From positions 162,618,886 through 162,682,885 of the forward strand of contig CM037879.1 in the NCBI GenBank assembly GCA_021292165.1: DNA of 64,000 nucleotides, read 5' to 3'. This DNA comes from Shinisaurus crocodilurus. Lineage: Eukaryota; Chordata; Lepidosauria; Squamata; Shinisauridae. Below, piece by piece: positions 29,037 through 40,199 of this stretch (the first letter of the stretch is position 1; the number at the start of each line of letters is the position of its first letter). A model generated the notes under the pieces. The model saw nothing but the letters and a program-made list of their open reading frames with translations, was not told the DNA's origin and did not search any database. The position numbers and the translations under genes were made by a program.

Positions 29037-29547
29037 TGTTGTGGAAAAATGAACCACTGCGTTGTGTTTTGAAGAGGTTCTTAGAGAGGAAAGTTTATTA
29101 GTGAATTCACGGATGGCATCTGAGCGCAGTCAGGAATGCCAACAACAATGCAAGGGAGACACTTCCATTTATACTAAATAGCATCATGTAGAGGTCAGGT
29201 GACAATTGAGTCAGTACAGGAAACAGAGACAATTCAAAAGGAGACATTTAAACAAAAAAACAAAAGATCAGGTATTGCCCATCTTCCAGCCATCATGCTA
29301 ATCAGTGGTCTTTCCCAAGGTGATAATCCCAAAGTGATAATCCCAAGGTGATGCTGGCTCACTGTACTTTTAGCATAAGCAGGAAGGAGGCTTAGGCAAA
29401 TCAACAGATGGGTGATTTGCCCTCAGGGTTGTTCTGTGAAAGGTCAAGGAAAGGGTCTGACTTGTCAGGACATGTTCCTGGAAGGAACAAGAGGAATGGT
29501 CTGACTTTTCTGTTTAAACAGAAGTCTGGACAAATTTTACTTCTACA
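29037..29547 (-). repeat. Provirus 3' LTR
   Basis: 511 bp; minus strand TGTAGAAGTAAAATTTG ... CCACAACA. It holds a TATA-like AGTATAAATGG and AATAAA (revcomp near 29094-29099). By eye it is identical to 40200-40710. Confidence 0.95.
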
Positions 29548-29560
29548 TTCCCCCGTTTTG
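29548..29560 (-). other. Provirus polypurine tract
   Basis: Minus strand CAAAACGGGGGAA directly before the LTR TG. Confidence 0.8.
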
Positions 29561-29672
29561 TGCTTTTATAGCACAACTAACATTTGTAACTTATTCTATG
29601 CAAATATTCTGTAAGCGGTTCCATTCAGCATCTAATGCTTCCTTTTCCTTTTCTCTCCCTTGATCAATCCTT

Positions 29673-29818
29673 TCAAGCATCATTATTTTTTCTTTTTTGA
29701 GTCAATACAGAGCTTTTGCTTTTGCTGCATGTAGTAAAACAACACTTGCTTAACAATAATAATATATAAAACCCAACAAATACAAGCAATAGGGTTATTA
29801 ATCCATGAACAATTGCTC
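29673..29818 (-). pseudogene. Stranded env 3' fragment: transmembrane helix and cytoplasmic tail
   Basis: The frame encodes a long hydrophobic segment, LITLLLVFVGFYILLLL, then KCCFTTC and a basic tail that stops at 29673. This is where an Env anchor should be, just upstream of the polypurine tract. The CR1 insertion separates it from the rest of env at 32604-33848. Confidence 0.8.
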
Positions 29819-32509
29819 TATTACGACTTGATAGGGATAACTGAAACCTGGTGGGATGACTCCCATGACTGGAATACAGCAATTGAAGGGTATAACTTGT
29901 TCAAAAGGAACAGAAGCAACAGAAAGGGAGGTGGAGTTGCACTGTATGTTAAAAATACGTATCTCTGCACAGAGATACAGGAAGAGGAGCTTGGCAGCCC
30001 CATTGAGAGCATCTGGGTTAAAATAAAGGGGGCAAAGAATAAAGCGAACATGGCGGTTGGAGTCTACTACCGACCACCCAATCAAGGAGAAGACGAGGAT
30101 GGAACTTTTGAAAAACAAATTGCCAGTGTTTCAAGGAGGCACGATGTGGTAGTAATGGGAGACTTCAATTTCCCTGATATCTGTTGGGAGACTTATTCAG
30201 CCAAACATGGCCCCTCCAAGAAATTCCTGAGCTGTGCTGCTGATAACTTCCTCCTACAGAAAGTGGAGGAAGGAACTAGAGGATCGGCTATCCTTGACCT
30301 GATTCTAACCAACAGAGACGAGTTAGTGGATAAAGTGGCAGTTTCGGGAACTCTGGGGGAAAGTGACCATGTTATACTAGAGTTCTTGATTCTAACAGAA
30401 GCAAAAGCTGAGTGTAGCCAAACACGTACCCTGGATTTTAGGAAAGCCAATTTTAACAAACTCAGAACAATGATTAGTAAGATCCCATGGCAAAGGACTC
30501 TCACGAGAAAGGGAGCCCAGGAGGGGTGGGAGTTTTTAAAAAAGGAAATTTTAAAGGCACAATTGCAAACAATTCCCACAAGGAAAAAAGGCAGAGGGCA
30601 ACAGAAGAAGCCAATGTGGCTTCACAATAAACTCAAAGATGACCTGAAAACAAAAAAGGACACGTATAGGAAGTGGAAGGAAGGACAGGCTACAGGGGAA
30701 GAGTACAGGCAGGTAGCACAGAACTGCAGGAATAGTGTCAGGAAGGCTAAAGCTGAGAATGAGCTAAGGTTAGCGAGGAATGCTAAAAGCAACAAAAAAG
30801 CTTTCTTCAGATACATGCACAGTAAAAGACAGAAGAAAGAACTGGTGGTTCAACTACGCAATGAGGATGGCAAATTGATAACAGAAGACAAAGAAAAGGC
30901 AGAAGTGTTCAATTCCTACTTCGGCTCGGTCTTCTCCCAAAAGAAGGTCTATGACCCCCCTGGCAAACCTGAAATGCAGACTGAAGGGGCAGGATTGCAG
31001 CTTGAGATTGATAGGCAAATGGTCAAGGAGCACCTGATTACTCTGAACGAGTTTAAATCTCCAGGGCCTGATGAGCTGCATCCTAGAGTAATAAAGGAAC
31101 TGGCAGAAGAACTCTCAGAACCACTGTCTATTATCTTTGAGAAATCATGGAGGACAGGTGAAGTGCCAGACGACTGGAGGAGGGCAAATGTTGTTCCCAT
31201 CTTCAAAAAGGGCAAGAAGGAGGAACCTGGGAACTATAGGCCAGTCAGTCTGACATCAATCCCCGGGAAGATTTTTGAGCAGATTATAAAGAAGTCAGTC
31301 TGCAAGCACCTTGAAAACAATGCAGTGATTACTAGAAGCCAGCATGGATTTGTCAAGAACAAATCCTGTCAGACTAATCTGATCTCATTTTTTGATCGGG
31401 TAACCTCCCTTGTGGACTGTGGGAATGCTGTGGACATTATATACCTGGACTTCAGCAAAGCTTTCGACAAAGTGCCTCATGATATCCTGATTAGTAAGCT
31501 AGCTAAGAGTGGGCTAGATGGAACAACTATCAGGTGGATCCACAATTGGCTACAGAATCGGACTCAAAGAGTGCTTATCAATGGTTCCTTCTCAAACTGG
31601 GGAGAGGTAACGAGCGGGGTGCCACAGGGCTCGGTCCTGGGCCCGGTGCTCTTCAACATTTTTATTAATGACTTGGATGAGGAGGTACAGGGAATGCTTA
31701 TCAAATTTGCAGATGACACAAAGTTGGGTGGAACAGCTAATACTCTGGAAGACAGAAACAAAATTCAAAGTGACCTCGATAGGCTGGAGCGCTGGGCCGA
31801 AAACAACAGAATGAAATTTAACAGGGATAAATGCCAAGTGCTGCACCTAGGGAGAGGAAACCAAATGCAGAGTTACAGAATGGGGGACACTTGGCTCAAC
31901 AATACTACAAGTGAGAAGGATCTTGGAATTGTGGTAGATCACAAACTGAATATGAGCCAGCAATGCGACGTGGCTGCAAAGAAGGCAAATGCAATTTTGG
32001 GCTGTATTAATAGAAGTATAGCTTCCAAATCGCGGGAAGTGATAATTCCCCTTTACTCGGCACTGGTTAGGCCTCATCTTGAGTACTGTGTCCAGTTCTG
32101 GGCACCTCATTTTAACAAGGACATAGACAAACTGGAGAGGGTTCAGAGGAGGGCAACAAGGATGATAAAGGGACTGGAAACAAGGCCCTATGAGGAGAGA
32201 CTGAAAGAACTGGGCATGTTTAGCCTTCAGAAGAGGAGACTGAGGGGAGATATGATCGCACTCTTCCAGTATTTGAAGGGATGTCACACAGAGGAGGGCA
32301 AAGATCTCTTCTCGTTCATTCCAGTTTGCAGGACACGGAATAATGGGCTCAAGTTACAGGAACCTAGATTCCACCTAAACATCAGGAAAAATTTCCTGAC
32401 TGTCAGAGCAATAAGACAATGGAATCAACTACCTAGGGAGGTGGTGGGCTCTCCCAGTCTGGAGGCATTCAAGGTGCGGCTGGACAGACATCTGTCAGAG
32501 ATGCTTTGA
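29819..32509 (+). CDS. CR1 ORF2: endonuclease-reverse transcriptase, N-terminally truncated
   Basis: About 895 codons without a stop. The endonuclease part shows GITETWWDD, VVMGDFNFPD and GESDHVIL (catalytic SDH). The RT part shows YRPVSLTSIPGKIFEQ, YLDFSKAFDKVPHDIL, GVPQGSVLGPVLFN and the catalytic FADDTKLGG. The C-terminus AIRQWNQLPREVV is CR1-typical. The first part of the endonuclease and all of ORF1 are missing, so this copy cannot mobilise itself, but the open frame shows its source was active recently. It is antisense to the provirus genes. Confidence 0.92.
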   Translation, partial: YYDLIGITETWWDDSHDWNTAIEGYNLFKRNRSNRKGGGVALYVKNTYLCTEIQEEELGSPIESIWVKIKGAKNKANMAVGVYYRPPNQGEDEDGTFEKQIASVSRRHDVVVMGDFNFPDICWETYSAKHGPSKKFLSCAADNFLLQKVEEGTRGSAILDLILTNRDELVDKVAVSGTLGESDHVILEFLILTEAKAECSQTRTLDFRKANFNKLRTMISKIPWQRTLTRKGAQEGWEFLKKEILKAQLQTIPTRKKGRGQQKKPMWLHNKLKDDLKTKKDTYRKWKEGQATGEEYRQVAQNCRNSVRKAKAENELRLARNAKSNKKAFFRYMHSKRQKKELVVQLRNEDGKLITEDKEKAEVFNSYFGSVFSQKKVYDPPGKPEMQTEGAGLQLEIDRQMVKEHLITLNEFKSPGPDELHPRVIKELAEELSEPLSIIFEKSWRTGEVPDDWRRANVVPIFKKGKKEEPGNYRPVSLTSIPGKIFEQIIKKSVCKHLENNAVITRSQHGFVKNKSCQTNLISFFDRVTSLVDCGNAVDIIYLDFSKAFDKVPHDILISKLAKSGLDGTTIRWIHNWLQNRTQRVLINGSFSNWGEVTSGVPQGSVLGPVLFNIFINDLDEEVQGMLIKFADDTKLGGTANTLEDRNKIQSDLDRLERWAENNRMKFNRDKCQVLHLGRGNQMQSYRMGDTWLNNTTSEKDLGIVVDHKLNMSQQCDVAAKKANAILGCINRSIASKSREVIIPLYSALVRPHLEYCVQFWAPHFNKDIDKLERVQRRATRMIKGLETRPYEERLKELGMFSLQKRRLRGDMIALFQYLKGCHTEEGKDLFSFIPVCRTRNNGLKLQEPRFHLNIRKNFLTVRAIRQWNQLPREVVGSPSLEAFKVRLDRHLSEML

Positions 32510-32603
32510 CCTGTATTCCTGCATTGAGCAGGGGGTTGGACTCGATGGCCTTGTAGGCCCCTTCCAACTCTACTTTTCTATGATTCTATGATTCTATGAT
32601 TCT
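29819..32603 (+). mobile_element. CR1 LINE, 5'-truncated, nested in provirus env
   Basis: Plus-strand CR1 starting inside the endonuclease region and ending in the CR1-typical 3' tail of repeated ATTCTATG units (about 32578-32603), preceded by GGTTGGACTCGATGGCC. The left junction is placed to within a few bases. The host sequence is env of a provirus with near-identical LTRs, so this CR1 jumped even more recently. Confidence 0.93.
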
Positions 32604-33848
32604 ACCCCAACTTCCTAGGTCTGGTATCCAGCCTGTTAGCCAAGACCACATTTCTAGGCTTTTGTCAGGGGCAACAAAAGCAATTTCACGTATTTTTTCT
32701 GCATGATTAAAAGAGATATTGTAATTATCAGGAACGAACACACAACACTCTTGACCAATCAAGGCACATACTCCACCTTTTGAGGCAAACACCATGTCTA
32801 ATGCCATGCGGTTTTGCAAGGTCATTTGACGAATAGCTTTTTGTTCTATGGCAAGTTCTTCAATAGCCTCAGCTGTTTCATTTGCTAAAATTTCTACCAC
32901 TGCTTGGAGCCTTATTACTGCACCTCCTACCCGAACCACTCCTCCTGGTGGGAAGAAAGACCAGCCTATGGCTTCTCCATAGGTAAAAGGGCTTGTAATT
33001 TCTACTTCTTTTCTAGCTGACTCTAGATCTCGTCTGTTTCGCAGGCGTCCTTTGGGAAGGGTAGTACTGAGGCTCATAGCAGGGGTCAGATAGGCTATAA
33101 AACAGGTTCCTTCCCAATATTGGGGTAGGATTTTATGGGCTCTATCACCACATATCCAATAATGACCTGCTAGTGTTTCCCAGGATCTTGAGCAAGGTTC
33201 TGTGGGTGAGATGGTGTTTATGTACCTAGCATAGTAGCCTCTTAAGAGGCTCGTCCCATCTTTGGCAGTACTATTTCGCATTGTGCCATTGCGAAAACAC
33301 TGCCCTTTCCCTGTAAGGGTACAGTCCCACAGTTTATCATTAAAACTCTTCCAGGTACTACATTTAAGAGATTTGCCCATAGTTTGATTACTTCGGGAGA
33401 AGTAATTTCCATAATTGGTGCAGAATATGGGTTTGGCAGTATGGTTATTTCTCCAATCTCCATGAGGGGTGAAATAATGCTTACATTGACTTTGTCCTAC
33501 AAATGTGGAGGGCTGATTTTGTGTTTTGTTGCATGTAAAACACCATTCCCCCAATGTAGGAACAACTTGCAGGTAACCTGGACCCTTTAGAGTACTCTGT
33601 TTCCAGGTGGTGTTTTCACTAAGGTACAAGGGTCTGTTGGTGAAGGTCAAGTTTACTAGTGTAATGGGCACTGGCCACATGGGAACTCCTCCCTGGGAAT
33701 GTACTGGCATGTGGCTACATACCCAGCAGTTGGTAGCATTAAATCTTTGTGCAAACTTTAAAGAAAGCTGAATGTAAGTATTTTCCCGGAAGGCAGATTG
33801 GATAGGGATTATGAGTCCTAAGAATATAACCATATTCCATTTGGCCAT
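32586..33848 (-). pseudogene. Provirus env: surface unit and most of transmembrane subunit, C-terminus displaced
   Basis: 420 codons from ATG at 33848; the last few derive from the CR1 tail. It has a hydrophobic signal peptide (about 1-19), a CWVC motif at 41-44 (the CXXC of gammaretroviral surface units), many N-glycosylation sites, and a basic RNRR cleavage-like site at 270-273. An immunosuppressive-domain-like stretch lies at about 344-361, with a CX6CC motif at C361/C368/C369. The frame is open up to the CR1 insertion, and the anchor and tail lie 2.8 kb away at 29673-29818. As it stands it would make an unanchored Env ectodomain. Confidence 0.9.
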
Positions 33849-34019
33849 ATTGTTTCAGATATCAATATATTTATATATCAATTAGGACAAAAGAACCACC
33901 AGTCACTAATAAGAGCACAACTACAGGTGTTTCCTCTTGTTCTGACTTTGATGTACCTGAGGGCTGATAAGTAAGGCTCGTGGCTCAGGCTGAGGTGGTG
34001 TTCTTCTAAATTGATGACA

Positions 34020-36728
34020 TCAGTTCTTCTCGTCCGATCCTCTGGGTGTGGTCTTTGATGGTCGTCCCGTCCGAGGTCTGAGATTATATTGATGTCCTGG
34101 CACAAATTCTTCAGCTTCAGGGGAGAGGTTAAAACTAGCACATTCACCCTGAATCGGTGGAGGCGTTATTATGTCCTCATTCTCATCAGGGGGCGGAGAG
34201 GTCTTCTTGCATTGGGAGGCATGGATCCACGTCTGGAGTCCCTGGCACTTCACTGCAGTGTTAGTCTTTAAAAGTACCTGGTATGGACCTTTCCATCTCG
34301 GATCCAGCGATGACTTCCTTTGATGTACTTTAATATGAATCCAGTCACCTGGTTCGATAGAGTGTCCTTCAGTGCTGGGTTGGGGCTGGGCCGCCTTTAC
34401 CTGTGAATGAAAAGTCTTCACACATCTCATTAGAGCCTTGCAATAATTCTGAATTGTATCATCAAGCAGGTGTATATGTCTGGCTAGACCTAGATTGGGC
34501 GGAGAGCTGGGTGTTTGCATTGGGCGTCCCATTAATATCTCATGAGGGCTCAGTCCTGTTACACGATTTGGTGTGGATCTCATACTCATGAGGGCTATGG
34601 GCAGTGCATCTGGCCATTTTAGTCCTGTCTCTGCGCATATTTTGGCCAGTTTGCTTTTCAGTATTCCATTATGTCTTTCTATAGCTCCCGCAGATTGTGG
34701 ATGATACGGGCAATGGAAATGTTGCCGGACTTGTAATGCCTTGCACACTTCTTTTACTATTTGTCCAGTAAAATGTGATCCTCTATCACTATTTATGGAG
34801 CAAGGTATTCCAAATCTAGGGATTAATTCTTTTAGCAATTTCTTGCTTACTGTTGTTGTGTCAGCCCTCACACAAGGGTATGCTTCAACCCATTTAGAAT
34901 ACATACAAATAACTACAAGAACATATTGATAGGAACAACACTTAGGCATTTCAATAAAGTCAATCTGTATATTTACAAAAGGCCCCCAGGGTGGGGGGTG
35001 CGTGCTCATTTTGGTTTTTACAGGCTTACCACTGTTATGAGCCTGGCATACCGCACATTGGGCACAGAACTGAGTTGCTGCAGATGTAAAATTTAATCCA
35101 AACCAATCTTTGTTAAACAAATCAATAATCCCCCCTTTGCTCACATGTGACAGTCCATGGAGCATGCGAGCAATGTAGGGAAAAAGAACTCTGGGCGCCA
35201 CTAGGCGGCCGTCCGAATGGCGCCATACAGAGTCTTGAGAAGGAAAGCAACCTGCTAATTTCCATTTTTGTTTTTCATCTTCTGGGGCCAGATTCTGAAT
35301 AGCAGCAAGATTTTGCAAATCAGGTATATCAGCAGGTGCTTTTGACATTGCTATAAAGATAGCCTGAGGTGTGGAAAGGGCCGCTGCCTTTGCAGCTTGG
35401 TCAGCTAAGGCATTTCCACGAGTAACATCATCATGTGGGGATTGATGTGCTATACATTTAAGAACAGCAATCTTAGCAGGAAGTTGAAGAGCATTTAATA
35501 GGTCATTTACATAAGATCCATTCTGAATTGGGGAACCACTGGAAGTAAGAAAACCTCTTTGTTTCCATAATTGACCATAGTCATGGACTGCACCAAAAGC
35601 ATACCTGGAATCTGTGTATATGTTGACTGACATATTTTCAGCTAGATAACACGCTTTTGTGAGAGCAACAAGTTCTGCAACTTGTGCTGACTTAACTGCT
35701 GGCAAACAATCACTTTTAACTACTTCATGTTGTGAGCAGACTGCATAGCCTGCTACAATTTGACCTTGTGGGTTTCTGAGACAGGAGCCATCTACATAAA
35801 ATATTAAGTCAGGATTTAATAAAGGGATGTCTTGGAGATCAATGCGTGGTGAGGTGAGCTCTGCAGTTAGTGCTAAACAATTTTGGGGTTCTCCATCAGA
35901 GGGAGTAGGGAGAAGTGAAGCAGGATTGAGAACTGGGCATCTGTTTAGATTAATATTTTCTGCAAAAAGAACAAGTTCATAGCGAGTAGCTCTGGCTTGT
36001 GACAAATGCTGTGTTTTTGTTTTTAACAACATGGCAGTTACTGCATGAGGAACAGCAACAGTAAGTGGATTTCCTAAGACCAGAGTTGCTGAATTTTCAA
36101 CTATATGAGCTGCTGCTGCAACCGCACGGATGCAGGGAGGCAATCCTTGGGCAACAGGGTCTAAGGGAAGGCTATAATAAGCAATTGGGCGCTGTTTGTC
36201 TCCATGGCATTGAGTCAGAACCCCTGAAGCAACTCCATTTCTTTCATGACAGTATAACACAAAAGGCTTAGCATAATCTGGCAACCCCAATGCGGGGGCT
36301 TTGGATAAAGCTTGCTTGAGGTCCACAAAGGCTTTTTCAGCGGTAGGGGACCATAAAAAAGGTTCAGGGGTATCTGAATGAGTCATGTGTTGGAGAGGTT
36401 TGACAATTTCTGCATAACCTAAAATCCATTGTCTGCAATAGCCAGCCATGCCCAAAAAGGTCCTCATTTGAGATATAGTAGTAGGCTTTGGGATTTTTAA
36501 AATGGCTTCAATCCTAGTAGATGACAATTTTCTGGTTCCACAGGAAATTATATGCCCTAAGTATTTTACCACAGTGAGGCAAAACTGTAATTTGTCTTTT
36601 GATGCTTTATGTCCTTTGTGGGCCAAAGCATTCAGAAGAATTACAGAATCGTGTTCACAGCCTTCCAATGAAGGGGAAGCCAAAAGCAGGTCATCTACAT
36701 ATTGAACCAACACTGATTTTTTTTTCAA
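34020..36728 (-). pseudogene. Provirus pol, distal part: RT palm/thumb, RNase H, integrase
   Basis: 902 codons. It begins at the RT active site (QYVDDLLLA) and runs through thumb/connection. RNase H follows (FYVDGSCL, AELVALTKA, TDSRYAFGA, GNALADQA), then the integrase zinc region (HGLSHVSKGG and CAQCAVC), the core with IQIDFIEMP, INSDRGSHF and a final E in GAIERHNG, and a C-terminal domain (RWKGPYQVLLKT). All catalytic positions are present. It is out of frame with the upstream RT fingers because of one extra base in the A9 run at 36717-36725. Confidence 0.92.
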
Positions 36729-37731
36729 ATATAATATCCTCCAGATCTCTCTTCAAAATTTGGGAAAACAATGATGGGCTTTCGCAGTACCCTTGGGGAA
36801 TCCTTGTCCAACAATATTGTCTCCCCAGATAAGAGAAGGCAAACAAATATTGGCTCTCTGGGTGAATAGGGATGGAAAAGAAGGCAGAACATAGATCTAT
36901 TACAGTAAAATGTGTGGCATCTGGAGGGATGCAAGACAAAATGGTAGCTGGATTTGGAACTACAGGAAAAGATGGAAGAACTACTGCATTAACGGCCCTG
37001 AGGTCTTGCACAAAGCGGTAAGTATTTCTTCCTGGTTTCTTGATGGGCAAAATTGGTGTATTGCAGGGACTTACAGTGGGAATTAATATTCCTTGTTCTA
37101 GGAGTGACATGACAACAGGACGTATACCCTCCTCTGCCTCTGGGCGTAGAGGATACTGTGCAACTCTGGGTAAAGGCTTCTTTGGATTTAGGGTGATTTT
37201 GACTGGCTGTGCAGAGAGAATTAATCCAACTTCATTTGCATGCTGAGACCAGAGAATGTCTGGGACTTGAGACAACAAAGGATGCAGATTGCTTTGCCCT
37301 GACTTTGGGTCTGTATGAGTCAGTAAAGCCATGACTTCGGGTTGAGACTCTACAGGGATGTCAAGATAAATTCCATCAGGACTACAAAAAATAGTACATC
37401 GCAATTTGCAAAGCAAGTCCCGTCCAAACAAATTTTCAGGAGTTGATGGGCTTAGCAAAAATGAATGCTGCTCAGAAATAGGGCCCAATACAACATTTAC
37501 TGGTTCTGAAACTGAATGATCTATGGTTTGGTTAGCAATGCCTATTGCTCTTACAATTTCCCCAGTATCTTTGATTTTTGTAAATTCACTTTTCTTTAAA
37601 GCTGATCTACTAGCTCCTGTATCAATCAAACATTTAGTTTGTTGACCATTTATGCTGCAGGTTACAAAGGGTCCTTGGGAATCTGTAGGGATTAATGGGA
37701 GATTGATGATGTTACTATCCTCATGGCTATC
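36691..37731 (-). pseudogene. Provirus pro-pol, proximal part: protease and RT fingers
   Basis: The same frame as gag, directly after its amber stop. Protease has LIDTGASRS; RT fingers/palm have RFVQDLRAVNAVV, FTVIDLCSAFFSIPI (first catalytic D) and WTRIPQGYCESP. It ends at 36691, soon after the A9 run, where the frame shifts to the distal pol. Confidence 0.9.
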
Positions 37732-37734
37732 CTA
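37732..37734 (-). promoter_or_regulatory. In-frame amber stop between gag and pol (readthrough candidate)
   Basis: CAA CGT TAG GAT AGC; the frame continues open for over 340 codons past the stop. Gammaretroviruses express pol by suppressing a single UAG here. A downstream pseudoknot was not tested. Confidence 0.75.
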
Positions 37735-39369
37735 ACGTTGTTCTTGGCAGGTTTGTTGAACATGAAGAGGAAACTGTGCTGGCCCTGGGCCTTGAAGTGG
37801 TGGCTGATATGAATTGCTGGGACATTCTCTTTTCCAGTGTCCAGTTTGACCACAGGAAAAACAAGCACCAATTTTCTCTCCACTTTCTGAAATATATATT
37901 CCTCTATTTCCTCTTCCTCTTCCTCTTGAGCTACGTCCTCTTCCCCTTCCTCCTTTGCCCCTTTTCGGATCCAATTGTTGGATCTGCAAACTCATCAATT
38001 TACATTCCTTCTCTTCTTTCTTCTTATCTAGGATGGCCATGCAGTGGTTGGCATAATTGGTTAAATCTGCCAGGCTTGCAGTTTGCCATCCTACACATAC
38101 TGTCTTCAACTGCTCTCCTACTTTAGGTAACAGTCCTGCAACAAATGCTCCCCCGATAGCATGAGGGGCATCCTTCTCAGGATCTCCTATTCCAGAAAAC
38201 CTCAAAAATATTTCTTTTAATCTGTCCATATAGTCAGCTGGCAACTCCCCTTTATTCTGTTTACAGTTATTAATCTTGGTCCAGTCAGTTTTAGGTTTCA
38301 CTACTGTAGTAAGGGCTTCAAGTAATTTCATACGCATCTCTCTTAGTTTTTCTGGCTCATCAAACCCTGGGTCTGTCACTGGCCATTCACTTTTTTCTTT
38401 AATCTTTCTCAAGACCTCTGTTGGCAGAACAAGTCTAAGTAATTGATTTAAGTCTGCCCAGGTAGGGTTATAGCAAGTAATTACAGTTTCTAATTCTTCC
38501 TTGAATTTGACTGGTTCCTCTCGCACATTAGGAAATTCTTTCACCATATTCCTTAAATCTCCTGGAGTCCATGGGGCATGGACATCCACCAGGGTCCCAT
38601 CTCCTGCAGGTACCTGTCTTAGTGGAGCCAGGGTGACTGACCCATAATTTGGGGTGGCTAAAAGTCCTTGAGAAGGAACAGATCCAGGCGAGGGGGTTGC
38701 CTCTGAGTTCCTAATTTGTCTGAATCGCAGAGTAGTAGGGCCAGTGGGAGTTGAAACATATGCTGGAGGTGATGGGTATTTAGTTCCCTCCATTAACTGC
38801 TCTTTCCGACTAAGCAGAGGTGGGTTGGGTGAAGGAGTGGCCACTGGGGTAGTTTCAATATTACTATGCAAAAACCCTCCACTTTCATCCTCATTTTGGG
38901 GTCTTCTTAAGTAGGGGGGTGGGTAAGGGTAATCATCTACAGGATCTTGCTCTTCCTCCAGACATTCATCTTTCTTCGCTAGCAATGGATATAAAGGAGC
39001 CGATGGTGGTGGTTGGCTGCAGGCCTGCTTAAATTTTAGTTGATCTTTTAATTTTTGATTTGAATCTTTCAAGCCTCTAAGCTTGGATTCATGCATGCGT
39101 TTTGAAGTCTCTTCATACCAGTTAAAATATACTTCCCATTGAGTCTGAGGTACCTTACTTCCTCGTGACTCGAGAGCTCTCCTTAAATACACTATCCTGT
39201 CCCAATCAAACGTTCCTCCCAGTGGGAACTGTTTACTAGGATCATCCTTTGTCATGACATTCCATTTCTCAAGAAATGTACATGACTTATGGCCATAATG
39301 TGTGTACATATAATATGCAGGTATACCCTTAGGGGGGGCTAAAATCTCCTTTGATCCTGCACTCCCCAT
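37732..39369 (-). CDS. Provirus gag polyprotein, intact frame
   Basis: 545 codons from ATG at 39369. It starts MGSAGSKE, an N-myristoylation-type signal for membrane targeting. It has late-domain-like motifs PSAP (122-125), YPLL (127-130), PPPY (150-153) and PPAY (201-204), a capsid part with WTPGDLRNMVKEFP, a basic GRGRG stretch and one CCHC box (C503/C506/H511/C516). A single zinc knuckle is usual for gammaretroviruses. It ends at a TAG (37732-37734), after which the frame is open into protease. The whole coding region is unbroken, in keeping with a young insertion. Confidence 0.93.
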   Translation of the reverse strand: MGSAGSKEILAPPKGIPAYYMYTHYGHKSCTFLEKWNVMTKDDPSKQFPLGGTFDWDRIVYLRRALESRGSKVPQTQWEVYFNWYEETSKRMHESKLRGLKDSNQKLKDQLKFKQACSQPPPSAPLYPLLAKKDECLEEEQDPVDDYPYPPPYLRRPQNEDESGGFLHSNIETTPVATPSPNPPLLSRKEQLMEGTKYPSPPAYVSTPTGPTTLRFRQIRNSEATPSPGSVPSQGLLATPNYGSVTLAPLRQVPAGDGTLVDVHAPWTPGDLRNMVKEFPNVREEPVKFKEELETVITCYNPTWADLNQLLRLVLPTEVLRKIKEKSEWPVTDPGFDEPEKLREMRMKLLEALTTVVKPKTDWTKINNCKQNKGELPADYMDRLKEIFLRFSGIGDPEKDAPHAIGGAFVAGLLPKVGEQLKTVCVGWQTASLADLTNYANHCMAILDKKKEEKECKLMSLQIQQLDPKRGKGGRGRGRSSRGRGRGNRGIYISESGEKIGACFSCGQTGHWKRECPSNSYQPPLQGPGPAQFPLHVQQTCQEQR

Positions 39370-40177
39370 TCCTCACACTCATGCAGGGCACTCGTTCAGG
39401 GAAAACTTATTGAGGGATGTTCCTCATTTGAGTCTCAAGACAGCGGCTCAACACTTTGATCGGCTCACTCAGTCTTTCAACTGCGGCACAATCCCTTTTT
39501 GTCGGCTCAGTCAGTCTTATGACTTCAAATGGGACTCATGAGTCTTGGAAACGGGAAAGGGATGTAGTTGCTCCACTGGGACACAGGGTTCCACCACACA
39601 CTGGTTTAGTATATGGTTTAAGTCCTGGTCCTGATCAGCAGATTCATGAACAGTCACACGTCACTGGGTCACGAGGTTCCACTGAGCCCACTTGCTTTTG
39701 AAACACTGCCGATCATTGGGTTTCCCCTCACGAACAGGTTCAGGGCGTCTTGACTCAGTTTAAGTCCCAGACCTGGTCAGCAACTTATACACACTCATCC
39801 GTGAGAATTTTAGGAAGATGTGCCTTTTCCACACAGTAAAACCATGGGTACTGGGCAAATTGGGAAAAGGGAAAAGGGTCTGTCTGTTGGGGCACGAGGT
39901 TCAGCTTTCGCCTAGTCCCAGCCCTGGTCAACAGCTCATAAATCTAACAATCATACTTTCACAAACATGCATACAATCCTATAGGAAATTTCTTTTGTCT
40001 CTAAAACCTCATGGACTCAAAGTTCAGATCGCGTTGGAGGGAAAGGATGGTCTGCTAGAAACAGAAGGACACACACCAAAAACCCAATAGAGATTTCAAA
40101 AGGTCTCTTACCTGGGTTTGGCGCCTGGGAGTTCAGTGGTGTTTCCCCGTTTCAGGCAGGTCCAGTCCCTTGAAGCG

Positions 40178-40195
40178 ATCCGGGTCACGGCACCA
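40178..40195 (-). other. Provirus primer binding site, tRNA-His type
   Basis: Minus strand TGGTGCCGTGACCCGGAT, four bases inside the LTR. It differs at one position (ACCC for ACTC) from the tRNA-His primer site known from HERV-H. Confidence 0.8.
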
Positions 40196-40199
40196 AGAT

